Origin: Peptostreptococcaceae bacterium oral taxon 113 str. W5053 | GTDB taxonomy: Bacteria > Bacillota > Clostridia > Tissierellales > Peptoniphilaceae | Length of the DNA: 64,000 nt | Direction: 5' to 3' | NCBI GenBank assembly: GCA_000467935.1 | Contig: KI259812.1 | Span: 94,817 to 158,816, forward strand | Shown here: one piece after another, positions 24,963-34,138 of the stretch | How the letters are laid out: every line of letters starts with the position of its first letter | Position numbering within the stretch: the stretch's first letter is position 1 | Position numbers and translations under genes: made by a program | The notes under the pieces: model-generated | Database searches by the model: none | What the model was told of the DNA's origin: nothing | The model's input: only the letters and a program-made list of their open reading frames with translations

Positions 24963-26827
24963 TTAAGAATTTGGAAGATTTAAAGAGAGTCTATGATGCC
25001 CATAAAGAATTGGTGGAATTCCGCGAAGGTCGTATTCAATGTACCGACAAAAAAGAAATTTTGGTTTGTGGAGGAACCGGATGCATCTCTTCAAAATCCT
25101 TACTTTTGGTAGAGACTCTGAATCAGTGGATTGAAAAACACGGTTTATCGGATCGCGTTAGTGCGCATATCACCGGTTGCTTTGGATTTTGTGAAAAAGG
25201 ACCCATTATCAAAGTGTTTCCCGACGATATTTTTTATGTAAAAGTGAAACCGGAAGATGCACAGGAGATTGTGGAAAGGCATATGATAAAAGGCGAAATC
25301 GTAGAACGCCTTTTATATAAACTGCCGGATACGGATATATCCATTCAATTACAGGAGGAGATTCCTTTTTATAAGAAACAGATGCGTATTGCACTTCGCA
25401 ACTGCGGGATGATGAATCCGGAGGTTATTGAAGAATATATCGTCAACGGAGGATATCGTTCTTTGGCGAAGTGTCTTTTGGAACTTAGTCGAGACGAAGT
25501 TATAGAAATCATCAAAGACTCGGGACTTCGGGGTCGGGGAGGCGGAGGCTTTTCCACGGGGATGAAATGGATGTTTACCCAAAAAAGTGAAAGCGATAAA
25601 AAATATGTTATCTGTAACGCCGATGAGGGGGATCCGGGTGCGTTTATGGATCGTTCTATTTTGGAGGGGGATCCGCACAGCGTTATTGAGGGCATGGCGA
25701 TTTGTGCTTATGCGGTAGGCAGTGATCAGGGTTATGTTTATGAGCGTGCCGAATATCCTTTGGCGATCAAGAGACTTTCCATTGCGGTACAACAGGCTCG
25801 TGAAGAAGGCCTTTTGGGCAAGAATATTTTGGGTAGCAATTTTTCTTTCGATATTGAGTTGGTTTTCGGCGCGGGCGCTTTTGTCTGCGGTGAAGAAACG
25901 GCTTTGATTGCATCCATTGAAGGAAAACGAGGAGAACCGGTACCCAAACCTCCATTCCCGGCGGAATCGGGGCTTTACGGAAAGCCTACGGTGATTAACA
26001 ATGTGGAGACTTTGGCAAATATCCCCTATATTATTGAGAAAGGTGCGGAGTGGTTCAGTCAAATCGGAACGGAAAAATCTAAAGGGACGAAAGTATTCGC
26101 TTTGGCGGGCAAGGTCAACAATATCGGTCTGGTGGAAGTTCCCATGGGGATTACATTAAGAGAAATTTTGTATGACATTGGCGGAGGAATCTCCAATCAT
26201 CGTAAATTTAAAGCGGTACAAACCGGCGGACCCTCCGGCGGATTGATTACGGAAAAAGATTTGGATACGGAAATTGACTATGACTCTTTGATGGCGCGAG
26301 GTTCCATGATGGGTTCCGGCGGGATGATTGTCATGGACGAAGATAACTGTATGGTGGATATCGCCAAATTCTATTTGGAATTTATTCTGGAAGAATCTTG
26401 CGGAAAATGTACGCCATGTCGTATCGGAAATAAACGTCTTTACGAAATCCTGTGTAAGATTGCCGACGGGAAGGGGGAAACGCAAGATTTGCACACTTTG
26501 GAGCAATTGGCGTTGACGATTCAAGACACATCCTTGTGTGCCTTGGGTCAAACGGCACCCAATCCGGTACTTTCTACATTGAAAAACTTCAGAGAAGAAT
26601 ATGAAGCGCATATTTACGAAAAAAGATGTCCTGCAGGTGTTTGCTCCGGGCTTTTACAATACGATATTTTGGATAACTGTATCGGATGTACCAAATGTGC
26701 AAGAATTTGTCCGGTGCACTGTATTTCCGGAAAAGTTAGAGAAAAACATGAGATCGATCACGAAAAATGCATTAAATGCGGAACTTGCTTAAATGGCTGT
26801 CCTGTCGATGCCATTATCAAGCATTAG
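24959..26827 (+). CDS. NuoF-like FMN/NAD(P)H subunit of [FeFe] hydrogenase (HydB/HndC)
   Basis: 622 residues. Order: N-terminal [2Fe-2S] thioredoxin-like domain (CGGTGCIS ... CFGFCEKGP), FMN/NADH-binding NuoF core (GLRGRGGGGFSTGMKW; NADEGDPGAFMDRSILE), SLBB, [4Fe-4S] site SCGKCTPCRIGN, and at the C-terminus two [4Fe-4S] motifs (CIGCTKCARICPV and CIKCGTCLNGCPV). This is the layout of the HydB subunit of electron-bifurcating or NAD(P)-dependent hydrogenases. The catalytic-subunit start lies 11 bp past the stop. Confidence 0.95.
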   Translation: MIKNLEDLKRVYDAHKELVEFREGRIQCTDKKEILVCGGTGCISSKSLLLVETLNQWIEKHGLSDRVSAHITGCFGFCEKGPIIKVFPDDIFYVKVKPEDAQEIVERHMIKGEIVERLLYKLPDTDISIQLQEEIPFYKKQMRIALRNCGMMNPEVIEEYIVNGGYRSLAKCLLELSRDEVIEIIKDSGLRGRGGGGFSTGMKWMFTQKSESDKKYVICNADEGDPGAFMDRSILEGDPHSVIEGMAICAYAVGSDQGYVYERAEYPLAIKRLSIAVQQAREEGLLGKNILGSNFSFDIELVFGAGAFVCGEETALIASIEGKRGEPVPKPPFPAESGLYGKPTVINNVETLANIPYIIEKGAEWFSQIGTEKSKGTKVFALAGKVNNIGLVEVPMGITLREILYDIGGGISNHRKFKAVQTGGPSGGLITEKDLDTEIDYDSLMARGSMMGSGGMIVMDEDNCMVDIAKFYLEFILEESCGKCTPCRIGNKRLYEILCKIADGKGETQDLHTLEQLALTIQDTSLCALGQTAPNPVLSTLKNFREEYEAHIYEKRCPAGVCSGLLQYDILDNCIGCTKCARICPVHCISGKVREKHEIDHEKCIKCGTCLNGCPVDAIIKH

Positions 26828-26838
26828 GAGGTGGAGAT

Positions 26839-28578
26839 ATGATTCATTTAACTGTTAACAATCGACCGGTCAGCGTTCCCGACGGGACGACGATTTTAGA
26901 TGCGGCAAAAAAATTGGGCATCAATATCCCTACGTTATGCTATTTGAATTTACATGATATCAACTATGTCAATGAAACCGCCTCCTGTCGTGTGTGCATG
27001 GTTGAAGTGGAAGGTTTTAAGAGACTTTTTCCCGCCTGTGCAACTCCCGTAACACAAAACATGCGTGTACATACGGATACCGCCAAGACCATTCAGGCAC
27101 GTCGCCATATTATTGAGCTTTTATTATCGGATCATCCCAATTCCTGTCTAACCTGTGCCAAGAGTATGAACTGCGAGCTTCAAAAATTGGCCAATGATTT
27201 GGGCATTCGAAAGTTACATTATAACGGTGAGATGAGCAGCCATCCCGTTGACTCGGACAGCTTGTCCATTTTAAAAGACCCGAATAAATGTATCTTGTGT
27301 CAACGTTGCAAGACTATTTGTAACGAAGTGCAGACTGTAGGGGCTTTAGCCACCATCGGCAGAGGATTTAACACCTATGTCGGTTCCGTTTTTGACCGCC
27401 CCATGCATGAGACCACCTGTACTTTTTGCGGACAATGTGTAGCCGTTTGTCCTACGGGGGCTTTGACGGAAATGAACAATATCGGACAAGTTTGGAATTT
27501 GATTAACGATAAGACCAAGACCGTGGTGGTACAAACGGCTCCGGCAGTTCGTGTAGCCTTAGGCGAAGAATTCGGCTTGGAGCCGGGAGCCGTAGTCACA
27601 GGGAAAATGGTAAATGCTCTAAGGCGCATCGGTTTTGCCAAAGTTTTCGATACCAATTTTGCGGCAGATGTCACCATTGTGGAAGAAGCTTCCGAATTTG
27701 TTCATCGCTTTAAAAACGGCGGGAAGCTTCCCATGCTTACCAGTTGTTGTCCGGGTTGGGTTAATTTCTTTGAAAATCAATTCCCGGATTTATTGGACAT
27801 TCCCTCTTCCTGCAAATCACCCCACGAAATGTTCGGAGCCATTACAAAGCATTATTTGGCGGCAAAAATGGGGGTAAAGAAAGAAGACATGATTTTGGTC
27901 AGCGTCATGCCCTGTGTAGCCAAAAAGTTTGAAGCGGCACGTCCTGAATTGGCTGAAAGAGGAACTCGTGATGTGGATGCGGTAATTACGACCCGTGAGC
28001 TGGCTATTATGATTAAAGAAATGGGCATCAACTTCGATGCTTTGGATGAAAACGATGATTTTGACAATCCTTTGGGAGAATCTTCCGGAGCCGGGACCAT
28101 TTTCGGTGTAACCGGAGGCGTTATCGAAGCTGCCCTTCGCACTGCTTATGAGTGGATGACCGGAGAGGAATTGGAGAAAATGGAATTTGAAGACTTACGA
28201 GGACTGAAAGGAATCAAAAAAGCACAAATCGACATCGGAGGAGAAAAAGTGCGTATCGGCGTAGTCAGCGGTTTAGGCAATGCCCGAAGACTGTTGGAAA
28301 AAATTCGATCCGGTGAAGAACAATTTCATGCAGTGGAAATCATGGCATGCCCGGGAGGATGTATTGCCGGCGGCGGACAACCTTATCATCACGGTAAATT
28401 GGATATCTTGGAAAAAAGAGCCGATGCCCTTTATTCGGAAGATGAAAAGAAAGTCATTCGCCAAAGTCATAAAAATCTGTCCGTTCAAAAAATTTACGAA
28501 GAATTTTTGGGCGATATCTATGGAGAAAGTGCACATTTCTATTTACACACTCATTACAAAGCCAATCCCAGATACTAA
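26839..28578 (+). CDS. [FeFe] hydrogenase catalytic subunit (HydA/HndD)
   Basis: 579 residues. N-terminal [2Fe-2S] (Cys34, 50, 53, 67), His-ligated [4Fe-4S] (His99, Cys103, 106, 112), two [4Fe-4S] ferredoxin motifs (CILCQRCKTIC, CTFCGQCVAVC), then the H-cluster: L1 TSCCPGW (301 on), L2 MPCVAKKFE (357 on) and L3 MACPGGCIAGGGQP (502 on). All H-cluster ligands are intact. Length fits HndD; the C-terminal [2Fe-2S] domain of the longer Thermotoga HydA is absent. Start ATG 26839 has GGAGG 8 nt upstream. It makes or uses H2 with NAD(P)H and perhaps ferredoxin. Confidence 0.97.
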   Translation: MIHLTVNNRPVSVPDGTTILDAAKKLGINIPTLCYLNLHDINYVNETASCRVCMVEVEGFKRLFPACATPVTQNMRVHTDTAKTIQARRHIIELLLSDHPNSCLTCAKSMNCELQKLANDLGIRKLHYNGEMSSHPVDSDSLSILKDPNKCILCQRCKTICNEVQTVGALATIGRGFNTYVGSVFDRPMHETTCTFCGQCVAVCPTGALTEMNNIGQVWNLINDKTKTVVVQTAPAVRVALGEEFGLEPGAVVTGKMVNALRRIGFAKVFDTNFAADVTIVEEASEFVHRFKNGGKLPMLTSCCPGWVNFFENQFPDLLDIPSSCKSPHEMFGAITKHYLAAKMGVKKEDMILVSVMPCVAKKFEAARPELAERGTRDVDAVITTRELAIMIKEMGINFDALDENDDFDNPLGESSGAGTIFGVTGGVIEAALRTAYEWMTGEELEKMEFEDLRGLKGIKKAQIDIGGEKVRIGVVSGLGNARRLLEKIRSGEEQFHAVEIMACPGGCIAGGGQPYHHGKLDILEKRADALYSEDEKKVIRQSHKNLSVQKIYEEFLGDIYGESAHFYLHTHYKANPRY

Positions 28579-28584
28579 GGCAAT

Positions 28585-28617
28585 AAAAAAAGAAAGAGAT
28601 TTATCTCTTTCTTTTTT
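28585..28617. terminator. Two-way terminator between hydA and superoxide reductase genes
   Basis: Stem AAAGAAAGAGAT/ATCTCTTTCTTT with a two-base apex and runs of A on the left, T on the right, so it works for both converging transcripts. Confidence 0.85.
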
Positions 28618-28627
28618 CATCTTTAGT

Positions 28628-28999
28628 TTAGAAAACAAGCTCAGCGGCACTTTCCCATAGCCCGTGTAAATTGCAATAGCTGATTGCTGTGAAAGTTCCT
28701 TTTGCGGCTACAGTCATTTTTGCTTGGATCAGAGGGGCGGAAAATACTTCAGCTTCTCCGTGTGCTGCGAATTGATAGCTGCCGACTTCGATGGGGAATT
28801 TGCTGTCTTCCGGTTGGAAGAATAATTTTATCCATGCGATATGATGTTCCACTGTATTGGGATGTGCGATTTCATCGCCGACGGATACGGAAACTTCAAA
28901 AGCTTCTCCCGCTTTGACTTCTTCCGGTAAATGAATAATCGGAACGTGTTTTTCTGCCTTCCAGTCACCTTTTTGAACGGTTTGAGTTAAATATTTCAT
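28628..28999 (-). CDS. Superoxide reductase, neelaredoxin type (desulfoferrodoxin family)
   Basis: 123 residues. One-domain class lacking the N-terminal desulforedoxin Cys4 site. Active-site motifs EKHVP (16-20), HPNTVEHH (46-53) and CNLHG (Cys109, His112) supply the four His and one Cys of the Fe centre plus the flexible Glu/Lys. It reduces superoxide to peroxide without making O2, protecting oxygen-sensitive enzymes such as the adjacent hydrogenase. Start 28999 has AAGGAGG 9 nt upstream; a longer frame to 29044 has no ribosome site. Confidence 0.93.
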   Translation of the reverse strand: MKYLTQTVQKGDWKAEKHVPIIHLPEEVKAGEAFEVSVSVGDEIAHPNTVEHHIAWIKLFFQPEDSKFPIEVGSYQFAAHGEAEVFSAPLIQAKMTVAAKGTFTAISYCNLHGLWESAAELVF

Positions 29000-29029
29000 T
29001 GATATCTGCCTCCTTAATAATTTACTCAT

Positions 29030-29064
29030 GGTAATATATACCAATAATGAATGATATTAAACAA
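29030..29064 (-). promoter_or_regulatory. Probable promoter of superoxide reductase gene with dyad
   Basis: Minus strand TTGTTT (29059-29064), 18 bp, TATATA (29035-29040). A dyad GGTAATATATACC (29030-29042, 4-bp arms) overlaps the -10 and could bind a repressor. Confidence 0.4.
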
Positions 29065-29101
29065 AAAATAGAAGAAAAATTAGGGTAAACGGAAGGCGGT
29101 T

Positions 29102-29110
29102 TGATATAAT
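29102..29110 (+). promoter_or_regulatory. Extended -10 promoter of the THUMP methyltransferase gene
   Basis: TGATATAAT (TGnTATAAT) 26 bp before the start, with no good -35 box. Confidence 0.45.
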
Positions 29111-29135
29111 GCTATGTAGAAAGAGAGGAAAGAAT

Positions 29136-30272
29136 ATGTATCGAATTATTGTGACGACAACCTTCGGCTTGGAGGCTTTAGTGAAAAGAGAGCTGATGGA
29201 TTTAGGCTATGAAAATATTTCCGTGGAGAACGGGCGGGTGCGTTTTGTGGGAGACAAAGAAGATATTGCAAGATGTAATCTTTGGTTACGCTGTGCGGAG
29301 CGCGTTTTTATTGAACTGACCAGCTTCCCGGCAAAAAGTTTTGAGGAACTTTTTCAAGGGGTATATGCTTTGCCCTGGCCCGAAATTTTGCAGGAAGATG
29401 CGAACTTTATCGTCAACGGAAGAAGTCATCAGTCCAAATTATTCTCCATATCCGACTGTCAACGGATTACGGAAAAAGCCATTGTGCAAAAATTAAAAAC
29501 CGCTTACAAGACGGACTGGTTTGAAAAAACAGGTGCCCGATACAGTTTGGAAATTGAACTGTTCAAGGATATTGCCACACTGACATTGGACACTTCCGGA
29601 GAAGGCTTGCATAAGCGGGGATATCGAGACCGTGCAGGAGAAGCGCCTATTAAAGAGACCTTGGCGGCAGCCATGCTGAAGCTTTCCTATTGGAATCCGA
29701 AAAGAGTATTGTGGGATCCCTTTTGCGGCAGCGGCACCATTGCCATCGAAGCGGCAATGATGGCTAAAAATATCGCTCCCGGTTTGGATAGAAGCTTTGA
29801 TGCACAAGCGTGGAGTATTGTCGGCAAAGAAGTTTTTCAACAACTTCGAAAAGAAGCCTTCCAAAAGATTGACCATAAAGTTCGTTTTCATATTATGGGA
29901 TGCGACGTGGATAAGAAATCGATTTTGGTGGCTCGAGACAATGCGGCGAATATCGGACTTCAAGAGGATATCAGTTTCTTTATGAAAGATATGAAAGATG
30001 TGGACATTTTTGACGAATACGGTGTGATCGTGACCAATCCGCCCTATGGAGAACGCTTGGGTGAAAAAGAAGAAGCGGAAGCCTTATACAAAGCTTTGGG
30101 AGAAAAAATGACCCAACACCCCACATGGTCCGTCTATGTCATCACTTCCGCGGAAAATTTTGAAGCGTGCTACGGCAAAAAAGCGGACCGAAAACGCAAG
30201 CTCTATAACGGCCGTATCAAAGCCGATTATTACCAATACTACGGACCTAAACCGCCCGGAAAAGAAAAATAG
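29136..30272 (+). CDS. THUMP-domain class I RNA methyltransferase (YpsC/RlmL-N-like)
   Basis: 378 residues. N-terminal ferredoxin-like plus THUMP region (about 1-165; TTTFGLEALVKREL, GRSHQSKLFSISDCQRITEKAIV) and Rossmann methyltransferase (DPFCGSGTIAIEAAMMA for SAM; NPPYGERLG catalytic loop, about 300). It makes N2-methylguanosine in 23S rRNA or tRNA in characterised relatives. ATG 29136 follows AGAGGAAAG; a nine-codon upstream extension from 29109 begins inside the -10 region and is not used. Confidence 0.9.
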   Translation: MYRIIVTTTFGLEALVKRELMDLGYENISVENGRVRFVGDKEDIARCNLWLRCAERVFIELTSFPAKSFEELFQGVYALPWPEILQEDANFIVNGRSHQSKLFSISDCQRITEKAIVQKLKTAYKTDWFEKTGARYSLEIELFKDIATLTLDTSGEGLHKRGYRDRAGEAPIKETLAAAMLKLSYWNPKRVLWDPFCGSGTIAIEAAMMAKNIAPGLDRSFDAQAWSIVGKEVFQQLRKEAFQKIDHKVRFHIMGCDVDKKSILVARDNAANIGLQEDISFFMKDMKDVDIFDEYGVIVTNPPYGERLGEKEEAEALYKALGEKMTQHPTWSVYVITSAENFEACYGKKADRKRKLYNGRIKADYYQYYGPKPPGKEK

Positions 30273-30295
30273 GTGATGGAATATATCAATACACA

Positions 30296-30324
30296 TTGAC
30301 TTTATAACGAACTTGGATTACCAT
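30296..30324 (+). promoter_or_regulatory. Candidate promoter of the flavin reductase lipoprotein gene
   Basis: TTGACT (30296-30301), 17 bp, TACCAT (30319-30324), 56 bp before the ATG. The -10 is a 4/6 match. Confidence 0.4.
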
Positions 30325-30380
30325 ATTGATGAGGTGAACGTTTTCCTGTTCGCCGAAAAATCAAGAAAGGGGTTTTATAC

Positions 30381-32201
30381 ATGAATAAGAAAAAAATAGC
30401 TTGGCTTCTTGTTCTAACAATGCTTTTGACTGTCGGAATTTCCGCCTGCAAAAAAACGGAAACACCGCCTGAAAGTCCGAGCAATGAAGCTACAAAGATG
30501 GAAGAAACGGCAGAAACCGGTCTAAAAGACGGTGTTTACACCGGCGAAGCTACCGGTTATGGCGGAACGGTAAAGTCGGAAGTGACAGTTAAAGACGGAA
30601 AAATCGCAGATGCGAAAGTTGTGGAACATGGAGAAACGACAATGATTTCCGATATGGCGATTTCAGAGATACCGAAACGAGTTGTAGAGACACAATCTTT
30701 AGCGGTAGACGGTGTTTCCGGATGTACCGTATCCAGCATGGCAGTTAAAAAATCTTTGGAAAAAGCTTTGGAATCCGCCGGTGCGGATTTGAAAGCTTTA
30801 AAGAAAGAGATTGTAAAAGAAGCTGTTGAAAGAAAAACGGAAGAAAAAGAAGCGGATGTTGTCATTATCGGAGCGGGGGGAGCAGGACTTTCCGCCGCCG
30901 TAAGTGCCTATGAACACGGGGCGAAATCCGTAATTATTGTTGAAAAAATGCCTTTTATCGGCGGAAATACATTACGTGCCGGCGGGGCATATAATGCTGC
31001 GGATCCTGAAGTGCAAAAAGCGCAGGGAATTGAAGATTCCATCGAAAAACATATTGAACAAACCTATGAAGGCGGACATAAAGTAGGCAATCTTGATTTG
31101 GTAACCGTAATGTGCACCAATGCCCTGGACGGTGTACATTGGTTGGCAGATATGGGATTGGAATGGAAAGAAAAAATCGGTTCCGTTGTAGGATCCAAAT
31201 GGCCCCGTTCCCATCAAACGGAAAAACCGTTGGGAACAGGATATATTACTGTTCTAGGCAACAAAGTGAAAGAACTCGGGGGAGAAATTCTGTTAAATAC
31301 GAAAGCAAGCGAATTAATTGTTGAAGACGGAAAAGTTGTGGGAGTTAAAGCGGAAGGAATTGATACGGATTATACGATTAGAGGAAATAAGGGCGTTATT
31401 ATGGCAACCGGAGGATATGCGGGAAATCCGGAAATGGTCCGCGAATATTTATCCGACGGCGTATATACCAAAGAAAATTTACCTGAAAAATTAGTTTCCA
31501 CCAATCACCCCGGAGCAACCGGTGAGGGAATTTTAATGGCTCAAAAGATCGGGGCGGACGTCATCGATATGCAACACATCCAACTTCTCCCCATGCCGGG
31601 AGACCGTTTTGGACCTTCTATCAACGTGGAAGACTCCTTCTTCATCAATAAAGAAGGGAAACGTTATGTGAAAGAAGACGGCGGAAGAGATGAAATCTGT
31701 TTGGCAACTTTAGCACAAACCGACGGACAATATTTCATGATTACCGATGCACAAATTGTGCCGGAAAACAGAAAAACTTTATCCGGAGAAAATTTAGACG
31801 TTCTGATTGCAAAAGGTATCGTGGTCGAAGCGGACTCCGTTGAAGATTTAGCGGAAAAAATCGGTGTACCGGCAGATGCGTTAAAAGAGACGATTGATAC
31901 TTTTAATGGCTATGTGGAGAAACAGGAAGACCCGGAATTCGGACGTACCGTATGGGGAAAGAAAATCGAAAAGGCACCTTTCTATGCGACCTTAAGATAT
32001 CCGGCATTACATCATACCATGGGCGGCTTGCATATCAATACGGAGGCACAGGTATTGAATAAAGACGGAAAAGTTATCCCCGGACTGTTTGCTGCGGGAG
32101 AAGTCACCGGAGGAATTCACGGAGACAATCGCCTTGGTGGAAACGCTATTGCGGACATTATCGTCTTTGGAAGAATTGCCGGCGAGAGCATAATGAAATA
32201 A
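30381..32201 (+). CDS. Exported FMN-binding/fumarate-reductase-type flavoprotein (lipoprotein)
   Basis: 606 residues. Lipoprotein signal with ISAC box (Cys23), FMN_bind domain (about 48-125), then an FAD-dependent fumarate reductase domain (ADVVIIGAGGAGLSAA at 158 on; HTMGGLHINTEAQVL; LFAAGEVTGGIHGDNRLGGNA). The FMN site reads DGVSGCTVSS: Thr116 would take FMN covalently by ApbE, but the usual Ala before it is Cys115. It should sit outside the membrane and reduce a substrate such as fumarate, urocanate or a related enoate with electrons from a membrane flavin/quinone donor. Single gene between promoter and terminator. Confidence 0.92.
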   Translation: MNKKKIAWLLVLTMLLTVGISACKKTETPPESPSNEATKMEETAETGLKDGVYTGEATGYGGTVKSEVTVKDGKIADAKVVEHGETTMISDMAISEIPKRVVETQSLAVDGVSGCTVSSMAVKKSLEKALESAGADLKALKKEIVKEAVERKTEEKEADVVIIGAGGAGLSAAVSAYEHGAKSVIIVEKMPFIGGNTLRAGGAYNAADPEVQKAQGIEDSIEKHIEQTYEGGHKVGNLDLVTVMCTNALDGVHWLADMGLEWKEKIGSVVGSKWPRSHQTEKPLGTGYITVLGNKVKELGGEILLNTKASELIVEDGKVVGVKAEGIDTDYTIRGNKGVIMATGGYAGNPEMVREYLSDGVYTKENLPEKLVSTNHPGATGEGILMAQKIGADVIDMQHIQLLPMPGDRFGPSINVEDSFFINKEGKRYVKEDGGRDEICLATLAQTDGQYFMITDAQIVPENRKTLSGENLDVLIAKGIVVEADSVEDLAEKIGVPADALKETIDTFNGYVEKQEDPEFGRTVWGKKIEKAPFYATLRYPALHHTMGGLHINTEAQVLNKDGKVIPGLFAAGEVTGGIHGDNRLGGNAIADIIVFGRIAGESIMK

Positions 32202-32216
32202 ATAAAAGACGGATGA

Positions 32217-32262
32217 TAAAAAACGGTGGGGCAACTTTTTGTTGCCGCATCGTTTTTTTTTT
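32217..32262 (+). terminator. Terminator after the flavin reductase gene
   Basis: Imperfect stem built on GGGGCAAC/GTTGCCGC and AAAACG/CGTTTT, apex TTTTT, followed by ten T. Confidence 0.8.
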
Positions 32263-32586
32263 GAAAAAATTGCGGATTGAATCGCCCGACATCCGAACGG
32301 TGTAAAGATTCTTTCAAACTTTTATTATGGGATTGATTCCATAGGACGATATAAATTCCCTTCTACTTACGGCACATAGATTTAATCTGAGCGTGTATTT
32401 TTCCGATACGGTCAATCAAGATAAAATCTTTCGGGAAGCAATCAATCTTGATAGATTTTCGTTATCATGGTATTCTTAAATCGAAAACAAAAATCAGAAA
32501 CTTAAAATTATTTTTATCCTTCAAAAATTTGTGAACGTGAAAGACGGATAAGAAAATATTGAAAAACTACAGAAGGGAGAATTTTT
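32263..32586. other. Intergenic region with no supported gene
   Basis: 324 bp, AT-rich. Contains an inverted repeat ATCAAGAT (about 32416) / ATCTTGAT (about 32444) and short stop-broken frames on both strands. No clear promoter for the HTH gene could be assigned. GAAGGGAG just before 32587 is its ribosome site. Confidence 0.5.
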
Positions 32587-33258
32587 ATGAGAACCGGTGT
32601 AGAACTTTGTATTCAAAAAAGACTTCGAGATAAATGCCTGAGCAAAGAGGAAGTTCAGCAACAAACGGGAATTTCTTCAGAGCGATTGGAACAGTTGGAA
32701 AAGGGAAAAGTAAAACCCACATATAAAGAAATCGGATTGTTGGCGGAATGCTTTCACATCAAGCCGGAAAGTTTACTCTATTCCCAACCTGCCTGGCAAA
32801 ACAGATGTATCAATTTGATTTTAGCAGTCTTTGTTACTCTTTTGGGTCACGCTCAATTTGTTATCAGACTTTTTCCGAAAGATTTCCTTGGAATCGGCAT
32901 CCATCCGATACAAAATTATGCGGTTTATCTCTATATAAGTATTGGTATCGTCTTCGGAATTTCTTTACTGTTGATACTCTTAATTCATAAAGTCAAAAAA
33001 GTGATTTCCGTTATCGTATCCTTGGTGATTTCTTTGGGAATGTTGTTTTTCCTCCCTACATTTTTTGATACCGATAACAGTTTTTTATTAAATCATTTTT
33101 CCTTAAGCTCTATTGAACAATTGAAATACGGGATGAATGTTCTTCCTGCAATCATATTGACAATAAGCCTCTTTCTTTTATCCTATAGTGCGATTCATTT
33201 ACTTCTAAGAACCTTGCCGGCGGAAGAAGCTCAATCTGCCGACAAAGAAAAATCTTAA
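32587..33258 (+). CDS. XRE-type HTH protein with four membrane helices (paralogue 1)
   Basis: 223 residues. HTH at about 8-62 (LCIQKRLRDKCLSKEEVQQQTGISSERLEQLEKGKVKPTY in two parts, then KEIGLLAECFHI), then four membrane helices (about 73-93, 113-136, 141-162, 186-208) and an acidic tail. A membrane-bound DNA-binding regulator whose signal is probably sensed in the membrane. About half of its residues match the next gene, most strongly in the HTH. Target genes are unknown. Confidence 0.8.
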   Translation: MRTGVELCIQKRLRDKCLSKEEVQQQTGISSERLEQLEKGKVKPTYKEIGLLAECFHIKPESLLYSQPAWQNRCINLILAVFVTLLGHAQFVIRLFPKDFLGIGIHPIQNYAVYLYISIGIVFGISLLLILLIHKVKKVISVIVSLVISLGMLFFLPTFFDTDNSFLLNHFSLSSIEQLKYGMNVLPAIILTISLFLLSYSAIHLLLRTLPAEEAQSADKEKS

Positions 33259-33270
33259 ATAAAACTTTTC

Positions 33271-33303
33271 AAATATCCCGATTCTTTTTTCGGGATATTT
33301 TTT
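33271..33303 (+). terminator. Terminator after HTH-membrane paralogue 1
   Basis: 10-bp stem AAATATCCCG/CGGGATATTT and T-rich tail. Shows that the first paralogue is a separate transcript. Confidence 0.85.
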
Positions 33304-33433
33304 ATTTTCAGGTAGAATCTGATTGACAAAAAAATTGAAAAATGATATCTTCGTATTGAAAATATATTTATTTGAAATTTAAATTCGGAACGAAAACAAT
33401 AAGCAAAACTTAAATTGGAAAGGGTGGATTTTG

Positions 33434-34102
33434 ATGAGAAGCACTACGGAGCTTGCCATTCAAAAAAGACTTCGGGATAAAGGCTTGAACAAAGAGGAGA
33501 TTTGTAAACAAACGGGAATCACCTCAGAGCGATTGGAAAAATTGGAAAAGGGAAAAGCAAAACCTGCCTATAAAGAAATCGGATTATTGGCGGACTATTT
33601 TCACATTGCCCCGGAAACCTTCCTTTACACTGAATCGACTTGGCGAACAAAAGGGATTACACTAATTTTGGCGGTCTTTGCTACCTTGATGGGTCATGCT
33701 CAATTTGTATCCAAACTTTATCCGGGGCATCTGTTCGATGCAAATCAAAACTTGCTGCAGCGTTATGTGGTCTATCTTTATGTAGGCACCTGTGTACTGT
33801 TTGGAGCTTCGTTGTTACTAACCCTATTGATTCAGGGGGTGAAGATACCCGTTTCCATAGGAATATCCTTGGCGATTGCCTTGGGGACGATGTTTTTTTT
33901 ACCCGTATCACCCTATATTGAAGGCTATGGTTTTTACGATTTGTTTGCGTCCACCTATATGCCGACATTGACCTATGGGATGAACGTTTTGCCGACGGCA
34001 ATGCTTACGGCAAGCCTCTTTCTTTTATCCTATTCCATTATTGATTTAATATTAAGACAGATCGTATGGACGGAAGAAGATATGGATGAAAAAAAGACAT
34101 GA
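33434..34102 (+). CDS. XRE-type HTH protein with four membrane helices (paralogue 2)
   Basis: 222 residues, clear tandem duplicate of the gene before it: same HTH (AIQKRLRDKGLNKEE ... ERLEKLEKGKAKPAYKEIGLLADYFHI), same WRTKGITLILAVFATLMGHAQF first helix and YGMNVLP loop. ATG 34-34 region: start set at 33434 because the preceding TTG (33431) lies too close to AAAGGGTGG. Followed 36 bp later by a third, more distant copy. Confidence 0.8.
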   Translation: MRSTTELAIQKRLRDKGLNKEEICKQTGITSERLEKLEKGKAKPAYKEIGLLADYFHIAPETFLYTESTWRTKGITLILAVFATLMGHAQFVSKLYPGHLFDANQNLLQRYVVYLYVGTCVLFGASLLLTLLIQGVKIPVSIGISLAIALGTMFFLPVSPYIEGYGFYDLFASTYMPTLTYGMNVLPTAMLTASLFLLSYSIIDLILRQIVWTEEDMDEKKT

Positions 34103-34138
34103 AAACAAAGGACAAAAAAGGGAAAGGAGTATTAAAAA

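Noticed and set aside
25349..26062. 237-codon minus-strand frame opposite the NuoF-like gene
   Set aside because: Antisense shadow of a well-conserved gene, low-quality composition.
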